Positions 1-11,100 of a stretch of 64,000 nt of DNA are shown piece by piece. Position 1 is the first letter of the stretch. Every line of letters starts with the position of its first letter. The notes below the pieces were generated by a model. It was not told where the DNA came from and ran no database searches. It worked only from the letters and a program-made list of their open reading frames with translations. The position numbers and the translations under genes are program-made. The DNA is from Roseiconus nitratireducens (GTDB taxonomy: Bacteria > Planctomycetota > Planctomycetia > Pirellulales > Pirellulaceae), in assembly GCF_008629675.1 (NCBI RefSeq), contig NZ_VWOX01000009.1, positions 124,001 through 188,000 of the forward strand, read 5' to 3'.

Positions 1-90
1 ATCGTTCCAGATCGTCGGTGCCGCGCTCAATGGTGAAAAGCAGCCTGGGGGATTGGAGCGAAAGGCTGCGCTTGCGTTGCGTCCTGCCGT

Positions 91-118
91 GCCCGTCAAA
101 ACGTTCTCATTGACGGGC
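91..118 (-). terminator. Candidate hairpin terminator after the 216-residue gene
   Basis: Arms GCCCGTCAA (91-99) and TTGACGGGC (110-118) are perfectly complementary around a 10-base loop. The hairpin begins 49 bases past the stop of the minus-strand gene at 167-817. There is no T-run, so termination is inferred from position and stem only. Confidence 0.4.
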
Positions 119-166
119 CCGGCGGTACCTGAGTGATCTCCGTCGAGCGGTGTCCGGGCGCCGCGT

Positions 167-817
167 CTACCGGAGAATCTCGTTCCAGAAAGGCACGGGA
201 TTGACCAGCTCGGGATCGGCGGGGTAGATGTTGATTTCGTAGTCTCCGGCTGGATCGTCGCTGCGCGACTCGTCGTCATCTTCGGACTCATCTTCTTCGT
301 CAGGTGTTCCCTGCAGGATCTGATCTTCGATGGGTCCACCGTTGGGATCGAAACCAGCGATGCTGTCATACCCGTCGTAGTCGGTTCCGAGGGTTGAGTC
401 CCACGGATCGACGATCGGAATCGGACCGTCACCTTGTTGGATCAGCATCTTGCCGACGGGCGAATCCCACAGATTGGGAATCATTGCCTCGCCGCCCATG
501 TCGGCAAATTCGCGGGCCAGTTGTTCGGCAATGTCTTTGGGCTTGGCCGTTTCTCCGTTGGCAGAATCGTCCGGGTTTGGATCACCCGCATCGGGGATTG
601 GCCACTCCATGTAGACGCTGCCGAATTCGGTCTCCCATTTGACCCAGTAAGACCACTCCGAATGTCCGTCTCCGTACACGTGTTCAACAACCGCGTGCGT
701 CGTCCCCGTGGATCCGTCGTGCATCTGCCACCAGACGATCGGTGTGGGATCCGCCCAGGCGGCACCGGCGGACAGAAACAGTGAGAACAACATCGCGGCA
801 ATGGATTGGCGAAACAT
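167..817 (-). CDS. Small secreted protein of unknown function
   Basis: I do not recognise a family. The 216-residue product starts with a typical Sec signal peptide (hydrophobic core about residues 6-20, likely cleavage after Ala22 in AAWA-DP). The mature part is rich in Trp and Asp, with a run of acidic residues at about 173-188, and it has no transmembrane segment. An AGGAG ribosome site 7 bases before the ATG supports the start at 817. It follows the PAP2 gene on the same strand after a 334-base gap, so it may be its own transcript. A hairpin lies beyond the stop. The product is probably periplasmic or extracellular. Confidence 0.6.
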   Translation of the reverse strand: MFRQSIAAMLFSLFLSAGAAWADPTPIVWWQMHDGSTGTTHAVVEHVYGDGHSEWSYWVKWETEFGSVYMEWPIPDAGDPNPDDSANGETAKPKDIAEQLAREFADMGGEAMIPNLWDSPVGKMLIQQGDGPIPIVDPWDSTLGTDYDGYDSIAGFDPNGGPIEDQILQGTPDEEDESEDDDESRSDDPAGDYEINIYPADPELVNPVPFWNEILR

Positions 818-1151
818 GTCGGGTCTCCTGAGAAAAGCATCTTTGGAAAAGAGTGGAATGGGAGGCGATGGATCGGCTTTGGCCTCGCCTGACCGCCGAT
901 CGGATGCCCACCCACGTCGCCAAGCGGTCAGACGTCACCCGAGTTACAAACTTTTCCAGGATTCTTTTCGACCCGATAGGTTGTCGCTGCAGCCAACATC
1001 CCCTGCGTCCCCGTTGCGAATCGATCCTCAACGAGGCGATTGGAAGTCCACTCCACGCTGACGCCCGCCCTCCTTCAGCGTTGGAGGGACTTTAGCGTTA
1101 AAAGGACTTGAGCGTTGGGGTGAAGTCGGTGCCCCAAGGCAGCCTGACGCG
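818..1151. other. Intergenic stretch between secreted protein and PAP2 gene
   Basis: 334 bases without a supported gene. The part next to 817 should hold the promoter of the secreted-protein gene, but no clear -35/-10 pair stands out. Its far end holds the 17-bp tandem repeat listed separately. Confidence 0.5.
1077..1127. repeat. 17-bp tandem repeat, three units
   Basis: AGCGTT starts at 1077, 1094 and 1111, exactly 17 bases apart. Units 1 and 2 also share GGACTT at their ends. Unit 3 is degenerate after its first six to eight bases. It lies just downstream of the PAP2 gene. Confidence 0.6.
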
Positions 1152-1859
1152 TCAGCTGTCCACTTCTGGATTCTGATGAAAACGCTGGCCCAGCCATCGA
1201 AAGACCAGCCAGGACGCGGCCGCCCAGGTCACGCCAAACATCCACCCCCCCAAAACGTCGGTCGGCCAGTGCACGCCCAAGTACACCCGGCTGCAGCCGA
1301 CCAGAATGGCCAAGAAAACAGCCACCGCCAGAAAGTAAACCTTCAGTTTTCGACGTGGCTGCACGCGTGCGACCAGGGCCCCCAGCGTCAGGTACACGAG
1401 GGCCGACATGGCGGAGTGACCGCTGGGAAAACTTTTGGTGTAGACCTCCGTCTCGTGCTGGACCAGATCGGGCCGCGCCCGATTGAATGCGGACTTCATT
1501 CCCGTGCTGACAAGCGTCCCGCCCACGATCGCGACAATCACAAACAGCGACACCCAGTTCTGCTTGGCCAGAAAGAGGTAGCCCACGACGATGGTGGTCA
1601 CGAACATCAACACGACCACGCTTCCCAGGGCCGTGACGTCTCGAGCCATCTCTTCAAACCAGCTTGGTCCCAGCGGGTCGCTGGCGTCATTGGGCTGCCG
1701 GAGCGAAAGCAAAATCTGGCGATCCAACGTCATGCTGTCACCCTCGGTGACTTCATCAGCCAGTTCGACAAAGCCCCAGATGCCGGCCCCCACAATTCCC
1801 ACCAACACCGCTGTCGCCAATTCATGTCCGCGGATCCAGCGTAGAAAACGACCCAGCAT
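1152..1859 (-). CDS. PAP2-family membrane phosphatase
   Basis: Membrane-bound acid phosphatase of the PAP2/phosphatidic acid phosphatase type, 235 residues. The three-part catalytic signature is complete: K122-x6-R129-P130, P145-S-G-H148, and S190-R191-x5-H197-x3-D201. There are about five to six hydrophobic segments (about 13-33, 78-98, 102-120, 150-165, 172-190, 203-220). Family members remove phosphate from phosphatidic acid, undecaprenyl pyrophosphate or phosphatidylglycerophosphate at the outer face of the inner membrane; which lipid is used cannot be read from sequence. An AGGAT ribosome site precedes the ATG at 1859. The palindrome CTGACGCGTCAG overlaps the stop codon. Confidence 0.88.
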   Translation of the reverse strand: MLGRFLRWIRGHELATAVLVGIVGAGIWGFVELADEVTEGDSMTLDRQILLSLRQPNDASDPLGPSWFEEMARDVTALGSVVVLMFVTTIVVGYLFLAKQNWVSLFVIVAIVGGTLVSTGMKSAFNRARPDLVQHETEVYTKSFPSGHSAMSALVYLTLGALVARVQPRRKLKVYFLAVAVFLAILVGCSRVYLGVHWPTDVLGGWMFGVTWAAASWLVFRWLGQRFHQNPEVDS

Positions 1860-2182
1860 GCGTTAATCCTCTCGAAAATAGGGTGCAATCCGCGGTCGAG
1901 AATGGCTTGCGTCCGGCAGGACCTCTCGCCACTTTCCGGTCGCGCAGCTCGTCAGAGCATTCCAAAAAGCGGTCGATTCAGCGCCAGTCGATCCACCGCC
2001 AGTCAACGACAGCGTCCTTGACGAGCGATAGTCGGGCTCTCCGCTTCAAAGTGGCGCTGTCCAACGAAACGGACCCGCGCGAAGCTCGATGTCACTCAAG
2101 CGGTCCGCCGGAGCCGGGACACCATCCCGGCTCCGGCGGTACCACGGAACATCTTCGGGGAAATCAGAGCCGCTGTCGATCC
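1860..2182. other. Intergenic stretch between PAP2 gene and the end of the giant gene
   Basis: 323 bases. It holds the PAP2 ribosome site at its left edge and the hairpin at 2105-2139. I see nothing else in it. The plus-strand open frame that starts at 1883 continues antisense into the giant gene and looks like a shadow. Confidence 0.5.
2105..2139 (-). terminator. Perfect 15-bp-stem hairpin after the giant gene
   Basis: Arms 2105-2119 (CCGCCGGAGCCGGGA) and 2125-2139 are exact reverse complements around the loop CACCA. The structure begins 43 bases past the stop of the 7394-codon gene. It lacks a T-run, so it is either a factor-assisted terminator or an mRNA-end stabiliser. Confidence 0.6.
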
Positions 2183-5100
2183 TCAACCCCAACGAACCTG
2201 ATCATCAGCCAGCAATGTGATCAAATCGTCGTCCTGCTTGTCCAGCTCAGCGGCTTGCAGGGCCATCGACAGAGGAGTTTGCGGCGACGCATCGGGGACG
2301 GCGGAGTCATCCGTTGCCTGAACTCCCAATCGATTGATGATCATCAGGGCATCCGACGCAGAAATGAACTGGTCCCGATTGACGTCAAATCTGCCCGACG
2401 CGAAACGGGTGGATTCGCCTTCCAACGACGGATCGATGGTTGCCAATTGGTTGATCACGAGCAATGCATCGATCGGCGAAACCTCTCCGTCGGCGTTCAC
2501 ATCCAACGGATCCGTCGAGATCGATGCATCCCACTGCAACAGCCTGGAATCGTCGGTTCGAATCCTGAAATCATCAAACGTGGTTTGTCCCGACTGCGAG
2601 AAAACTCCCAGAGAGCCGTCTGTCAGAGCACTGTTGTAAACGTGGCTGGTGACCAGCTGGTCGTTGACAAGCACACTGACCGTGGTGCCTTTGATGACCA
2701 GTTTGATGTCCGACGGCTGGCCCGGTGCCAGGGAGACCGGGACGACTTGATCGGCAACGATTCCACGCCGTGGGGTGACGTGTCCCAGGAACAGTTGTTG
2801 CGTCGAAGGATCCAGGGAGGCGTACTTGAAATCGTCCTCGGCGTACTGGTCGAACAACAGTCCACCAACAGCTTCCGTCGCAACGCTTGCCGACACCTCG
2901 ACGTACGCATCGCTTTGTATTCCCTGCTGCAGTCCGAAGTCGACGGTCCGGATCGCGGTCGCATCGTTGTCGGCGGTGCCGGTGAGCGCCCCGCCGATCA
3001 GCAACCAGTTTCCAGTCGACGGTCCGACCAACAGCCGAGCTGATCCGTCATCAAAACCGTCGGCCTGATCCCAGACAATGGATGGCGGAAGCACTTGGAC
3101 GGCAAGGTTGTCGAAGGTGCCTTGCGACTGATCGGAACCGACGCCGATGAGCCCCCAGTTCAATCCGAACGAATAACCGTCTTGAACGGAGGGCTCGAAC
3201 GCATGCGTGAACAGCGTTTGATTGTCCAGCAGCAAGGAGGCAGTGAGGCCGTTGACGGCCAACAACAGGTTGTAGGTTTTTCCGTGTTTGATTCCGCCTT
3301 GGACCGATGCCTGGCGGTCGACGTGCCACCCCTGCGAATCACGGTGCCCCATCACCAGTTTGTTGTTGGAAACATCGATGCCCGCGAATTTGAACTGATC
3401 GGCGCTTTGGTAGTCAAAAATGATGTACCCGTTCGCCTTCCATCCGGCCGTCGGTTTTTCCGCGGTCACCGAAGCCAGGACTTCAAAATAGGTGGGTAAC
3501 GCATCCGATAAAGCAAGCACACTGACCGCGTCGGACTGGTTGGATTGAGCGCTGACCTGCAATCTCCCGTCGACCACTTCCCACGTGCCACTGTCGGCCG
3601 CCATCCCATGCATCTGCCCGTCATTGAACCCGGCACTTCGCAGGACGTCGCGTTTGCCTCCGGGGATGTTTCCGGCCTGGGGATCGGTCGGCGCGCCAGT
3701 CTGGTCTTGCCAGGCAGGATCCTGTTGGCGAATGAGCCCGAGCTCGCCTTCTGGTTCGCCGTTGCGTTCCGGATTCCCCACATCGGTCGCGCGTGTCGAA
3801 TCGGCACCGTCGCCGAAGGACAACGCGTACAGGAACTCGGCCAATTGGGGCTGCATGGTCCGGCTGACGCTGGCCATTCCAAAGGGGGCGTAGGGAACCA
3901 GGTACGAGTTGAATTCACCCACCCAATCGATCAGCCGGTCTCCGCCCGTGTTACCGATCAGGACGTCCCGTCCGGCACCCCCGAAGGCACGGTCTTCGTA
4001 GCTGGGCTGCGTATCCGGCGATTCATTGTCAAAGGATCCGGGAACGTCCGGCGTGTCGGTGTTGTGATCATCATCGGCGTTCAACAAGTCATTTCCGAAA
4101 CCGCCGTACAGGTTGTCTCGCCCGGTACCTCCGACCAACCAGTCATTTCCCAGATCACCGAACAACGCGTCCTGTCCGTCATCCCACGCCTCGGAATAAC
4201 TCGGGCTGGACTGCCCCGTCGCTTTCTCGATCGTACCCGCCGGACGATGAACACCCTCGCTGGGGTCAAAGTTCAGGAACCAATTGGCGGCGGTGTCTTC
4301 CGCGGATGCGGTGCCATCGACGTCCAATAGGATCTTCCGACGCGGGTCATACTCGTCGTACAAGGCGAACTCACCCGCCCGCCGGGTCGAATCGTAATGC
4401 CAGCCGTCGGCATCCTCCGGATTGAACCTCAACGTATCACCCAGATTGATCGGATGCCCGAAGTCCGACCGCGTGATTCCGACCAACACGCCGGTGGCGT
4501 CGTACAGCTGGGTGTACGATTCCGTCGGCGCTTCGGCTCCGGACATTGCGTCGTCGCCGGATCCACCATGAAGCACATCGTTTCCGAGGCCGCCGTACAA
4601 AATGTCATCGGAATAGTGTCCCTCGTCAGTGAATTCAAGCGGATCATTCTGTTTGGATCCTGAGTAAACGAACTCGTCGAATTGGCCGTTAAACGCTGGG
4701 TCGACGCTGAACGGCACCAGGTTCGCTGATTTCTTCAGCTCGCCGGAAACGTTGATCGTCGCTTCCTGAATCGCTCCTGGCGTCTTGATGTATTCGTCCA
4801 ACACGTTGCCGTTGGCGTTCTTGGGATCGGGATCACGATCCAGCAAACCGGCAACTCCATTGAGCGGCTCCCCGGTGGTGCTATTGCGACTGGTCATGAT
4901 CCGACCGTCATCCCCCAGCACGCCGTCATCTCCCGTTCCGCCCGAGATCCAGTCGTGTCCGTAGCCCCCGATCAAATCATCGTTTTGACCATCACCAAAC
5001 AACACGTCATTGCCGCGTTGGCCGTACACGGTGTCGTCACCGGATTCCCCGTGGATCTCATCGTCGCCTCCCCGATCGTTCGCCGCCCGCGAATCATGGA

Positions 5101-8100
5101 GGACTCCGCCGGGCGTGTAGTCCAGGAACTGAACAGATCGAGCCACGACGCGATCGTAGGTATCAGGATTGGAATCGACCGGCCCACTGTCGTGGAAGAA
5201 GTTCAGGAAGCCGCCCGACGCAGGTAGTCCTGACGCCGCCGTGGTCGCCGCCGCATCGACCTGAGTCCCGTTGACACCGACCAGCCGCGTGATCACCCCG
5301 TTGTCCCCCAGAATGACATCCGCGTCCAACGCGTGACCACTGGGAAGCACCGAAATGGCTCCGTCGGTCCCAACCACCGCATCTCCGGCATCGTTTCGCG
5401 CGACGTCGATCCCCGCTCCGCCAAAGATCAAGTCGTCGCCGTCGGGCCGGTCGTTCGCATTTTCCAATCCGAACAGATTGGAACTGCCACCGATCAAGTC
5501 ATCCTGCCCCAGATTTCCGAACAGGACGTCCTGCCCGCCATTCCCCTCGATGTAGTCGTCTCCGTCGGAGGCAAGTTCCAGCGAGGGCGAGATGATTAGA
5601 CTGCTTTCGTCATCGACCGTTCCGTCGCGGAACGCTCCGAAGGTGGTCGGTGCGCCGTCGAACGCGATGACACTGAGATCGGTTCGAGGATCGGTACCGA
5701 TCTTCCCATCACCTTGAATCACATCGTGGCCCAGTTGCCCAAACAACTCGTCGTCGCCACCGCCGCCGGCGATGTAATCATTGCCGAACCATTCCGGTCG
5801 GCTCGCTTCGACGGTGTCGGAGTGATCAATTAAACGAATGTGGTATTGGGTGCCGCCGCGGGGATCGATGAACTGAGGAACTCCGTCGACAAGTTCATTG
5901 ACCAAAGACAGGCCATCGTTTCCTGCAGTGGTGCCGTAGATTTGTGTGCCTTGTAGAACTCGCATCCGGGGATCCAGCAAGTCCGGCCGGTAGCAGATCT
6001 CGGCATTGTCGCCCGCGACCACGTCGTTACCCATGCCACCGTCCAGACGATCATCGCCGTCCAGGGCGCCTGAGACGTTGCTGCCCCCGATCAGGATGTC
6101 GTCCCCCAAGCCTCCGTCCAACACGTCATTCCCCTGCTGTCCCATCAGCACATCGCGACCTTCCTGGCCGTAGACGAGGTCATCACCGGATCCGGTCGAC
6201 TGGTCCACGTTCAGCGCCGTGAACCGGACGAAACCATCGCCGGGGAATAGATCCCAGCAGATCGGTGGCAGACTGGTGGCGGGATCGTAAGGATGGTCGT
6301 TGGTCGCTTCGATCAAGCCATGGTCTCCGAAGACGAGATCATCGCCGCCGCCGGCATAGATGATGTCGTCGCCGCCGCCGCCAAAGAACACATCGTTCGA
6401 GGCGTTGCCGGTCAGAACATCGTTCCCGCTATCGGCGTCACCGAAACCGACGGACTCGATTCTCCCTACCGTGAATTCATGCACGGAAAACACCAGCGGC
6501 GGATCGCCCGCGACATGATCGCGATGGAAAGCGGCGAGCGCGACGTTGTCACCGAAGGTCAGGTTCTGCCCCTCGCCGACCGACAGGACGTCATCGCCGG
6601 CACCTCCCAGAACGATATCGTTCCCCGCTCCGGTCGTGATCGAATCGTGACCGCCCAGCGCCGTCGCAGCCGCGATCGACGCGATGCGGTCGATGTCATC
6701 GGTCCGCGGTGTTTGTGTCGCGTCGGCCAGCTCTTCGGCCAGGTAGTCCACCAATCCGAAATCGCCGAATACGATGTTGTTGCCATCGTCCTGGATCTGC
6801 CCGCCATCGCTGGCGTAGCTGTTGATGGTGTCGTCGCCTTGCCCGCCAAAGATGATGTCGCGCCCGACGCCGGTTGTGATCACGTCATTGCCCCCCGAGG
6901 TATCGACCTCGAAAGCAATCGACTGCAACAGGCCCAGCGTCTGCATGGCGTAGGCGTCATCGACTTTCGACGGATCGGGGTCGCCGACCGGTTGATTCGC
7001 TCCGGAATCGACGCCGAGCAGTTCTCCATGGTCACCGAACACGATGTTCTGTCCGGAACCGGCGTCGATCCTGTCGTCGCCCTGGCCGCCAAGAATGATG
7101 TCGTCGGAGGAATCGTCGAAGATGATGTCGTCAGCTCCGAAAGCGGATTCCGTGTCAATACTCTTGATCAGATCCATGGTGCCAAGATCGCTGTCATCGG
7201 TTCCGAAATAGTCCGGTCCGACGTAGCTGATCTGCCCCTGGTCGCCAAAGATCACATCGGCGTCACCACCACCGTTGATCGTGTCTGTTCCGTTTCCTCC
7301 AAAAATTCGATCGATCCCCAAGCCTCCACGAATATGGTCGTCTCCGCCATCACCGGGTTCAACGGTTCGCAGCTCCTGAATGCGAAGCAGGCTGAGCAGT
7401 TTCTCGGTCGCCTGGGCATCGGTTGTCAGGACCGACGAGCCGACGGACGGATCGACCACATTGATGACCGCCCGACGTATCCCGGTCAGGTGATCCGAAT
7501 AGAAGGTTCCCGGCGAGAGATCCTGCTGGACCACTCCATGATCGCCAAACACCACGTCCGATCCCTCACCGCCATGGATCGTGTCGTTGCCAGCGAGCAC
7601 GGTATCGCGGGGCGGGAAGGCGACGGGGTCGGCTGAGGGATCGCTGGTGATAACCAGCAACGATCGCGTGATCGGATCCACATTGAATCCTGAATCGCCA
7701 TAAATGTGATCCGGCCCCGAGCCGCCACGAATGACGTCATCACCCGATCCTCCCGCCAGATGGTCGCCCGCTTCGGAACCGTCGATCGTATCGTTTCCGC
7801 CTCCGCCGTAGATAGTCACTCCGACGGTCACTTGTCCGTTGAGGGAAACCATGTCGCTGATGTCCAGACCACTCGCGTCGATGACGTCGTTGCCGTTGTA
7901 GTCAAAGTCCACAGCCCGCCCGTATCGAAACGCATCATCGGCGTCGCCAACCTGGTCGTGCAATTTCAGGCCGAAGTAGGCGTTGTCGCTCCGATCGGTG
8001 ATTGACGCATCACCGGAGTACCAAACGCCGTCTTGCGACGTGTCGCCGAAGACGACCAACGGCGAACCGGGCCCACCGCCGCCGGTGATCGTGATGGTGT

Positions 8101-11100
8101 CTCCCCCGACGACGCCACCGACCAGGGAGTTCCCGCCACCATGAACCATGGTCAGCGTTCCATGTTTCGCCGGCCCGGAAGAACCCTCGTCGGCGGCGAG
8201 CAACGTCCCAGTGATCGACAACTGGTCATTCCCCTCGCCCAGCATCACATTCAAAACCTCGACCGAACTGCGGGCACCGTCGGCTTGGATATTTCCGTCG
8301 GCGTCGACACTCACTTGGCCGAAATTGATTCCGCCCGGGAAGACGGACGGTTCACCGAAAGCGGTCCCGTCGGGAAAGACCAGGTCGGGTGGCAGATTCA
8401 GACCGGTCAAACGACTGCTGGACAACTCGCCCTGTTTGTCTTCGCCACTGGAATCATCGTAGATGTTTACGACATCAATCTGCTCGGTTTCCAGCGGTTG
8501 GTCGCCGATTTCCAGCAGGCCCTGGTTCCCTTCCTTTGGCAACACAATCGCCGACACCAGGGCTCTCGGTCCGACGCTGCCACCTTCAATGTGCAAGGGC
8601 CCGCGGAGATTGCTCAACAGGTGCTTTTGTGCTGAAAACTCGCGATCATACTCGGTCCCTTCGACCGGCACGAAGCTCGGTTCACCGTACACGGTGACGG
8701 TTTGCGGAATCCACCAGTTGGCATCGGTGAACGTCAATTGCGTCGGAGAGGTGATTGTCTGGCCATCGGTTTCGATGTCGATCATCACGTCCGCCGTTGG
8801 TTCGGCGGTCAATCGGATCGTGTAGGTATCGACCACACTGGTGCCGTCCTTGGAAACCAACGTGGAACCGTCCGACTCCTGCACCAAGAAATCGGGCAGA
8901 TCATCGTCCAAGACTTCGACATCCAACTGAGACAGAAGATCGTCGAATTCCGGGTCGCGTCCGACAACGGTGGCGTCGATCGAATGGGTGATGACAGAAA
9001 CTTTTCGATCTTCGGCGACCCCCGTGTCCGATGGCGTGCCGTCGTCAAAAGCGGTCACGTCGATCGTCACTGGCGTGGACCAGTTGCTGGCGTCAAACGT
9101 TAGTGAGGCGATCCCGCCGGACGTACTAAATCGCGAACCCACCTTGCTGGAAAGCAAAACCTGGTCGTCATCAAATGCAAACTGAACCGTCACCGAACCG
9201 GACGGCGCCTTGGTCAATTGAATGTCGTAGCTGTCCGCAATCCCCTTGGAGTAACCCTGCTGCAGGTTCAAACTGCCTTCGACCACCTGGGTTTCTCCGT
9301 CGGTGGGCGTGATGATCAAACCGGGGGCGTCCTGATCGATCACGGTGACTTCCACATTGCGGACCGCCACTCCGTCATAGACGTCGCGCAAATCGTCCGT
9401 CGCATTGTCACTGACCAGCACACTGTGGCTGATCGTGGTCACCCGATCGCCTTCGGCAAAACCGTCCGCAATGCTTTGCACAAAGACGGTTTGCTCCAGA
9501 TCCCAGTTGGTGCTGTCGAACCGCAACACCACGGACCGATTTCTGACGTAGGTCGTCACACCGTCAACGACAATCTTTCGCGTGTACGCGTCGGCTTGCC
9601 CCGTGCCCGTGAACAGATCCGCGGGCGGATCGATGGTTCCATCACCGTCGCGATCGACTGCTAGCGTGATCGTGTCCCCGCCCTGATCTTCTTCGTCCTT
9701 GACGGATCGTGCCGCCGACACCGTGACGAAGACGACGGTGTTTTGGTCAGTGATCGGCTCGGCCAGCTTCACCGTGTAGGTGTCGGTGTTGTCTACCGCC
9801 CCCTCCCGCACCACCGTTCCGTTCTGTTCCTGGATAATCACGACCCCTTGGTCTTCGGAAGCAACATTCAGATCGATGCCGGGCGTCAATTCGCCGTCGT
9901 AGCGATCGTCGCCCGAGGTGGTCGTGTGATTGATGGTTCCACTGCTGCCTTCCAGCTGGCGACTGACGATCCGATCGGCGACGTCACCGCCCACACTGAC
10001 ATGATCGCTGCCCAATCCGCCGATGATTCGGGTCGCGACACCCGAAGGGGTGCTGACGACGAAGAAGTCGTCGTCGCCTTCCAGCCCGTCCACTTCCACC
10101 ACTTCCACGTTTTCGTAGCGAATGGTGATTCCGGCTCCGTAGATGCCGTCGTCGCGGATGACGAAGTTGTCGGGGAATTCGGTCCCCAGGACCAGCACCT
10201 TGTCGAATCCGCTTCCGCCGTCAATCGAGACCGGCGCGTTGACGTTGTATTCGACCGAGTCGTTGCCGGCTCCCGGCAGAATATTTGTTTGCTCGCCGGT
10301 CGAAAAATTGGTCGTATCGACCTGGGCCGACCCGTCCGGGTTGGTCAGGATCTCGCCGGTAACCGGATCGGTCAGTGCAATGGCAAAGGCTCGCACCACA
10401 AACAGGTCATTGCCCGCATCCCCTTCCAGCCGCAGTTCGGCTTGGTTGCTGTAGACGGAGAACGAATCGTCCCCCTGGCCACCCTGGGCGACCAGCGGGG
10501 CACTGATCCCCGGGCTGATGTAACCGCGGGTCGTGGCCACCGTGGGGAAAGCGTCTGCCTGGCTGACGTCGCTGGGCTGCCTGAGCGAACCGTAAATCTG
10601 GCCGATCTGGAAGTTGTCGTTGCCCAGCCCCCCATCCAATGTCGAAATCACGCTGTTGTCATCGACCGCGAACCAGTCGTTGCCGCCCTGCCCGTAGACG
10701 CTCATCCGCCCGTTGATGCTGGCGTCGTAATTGATCCGTTGCACTTCTTGCGGTCGTTCGCTCGGTTCGTCTCCGTCGGCACCGGCCAGCCGTGCCTGGT
10801 CAATCGTCCCGTGAAGCAGCGCGACGAAGGCCGGCGATTCGCTGACTTCGTTGCCGAACTTGCCGGGGATGTAGCTTGTCCGCCGTAGCAAAAAGATGTC
10901 GTCGCTAGGCTCGGCGGCAAACTCGTCCAGGCCGTTGACGCTGCTGTCATAACCCAGCACGTCCAGCGTGTCAGAACCGTCGTCCTTGGCCCCCGAATCC
11001 AACACATTGATGATGTAATTCCGAATCTGGTTGCGACTGCCGGTGGTCAGGACCTGATAAGTATCCGTGTCCGCCTGCCCATCCAACGTCAGCGTGTGCA

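Noticed and set aside
2..136. Plus-strand open frame of 44 codons from the window edge to TGA 134-136, a possible gene tail
   Set aside because: Too short, no recognisable motif, and it overlaps the hairpin at 91-118. More upstream sequence is needed to judge it.
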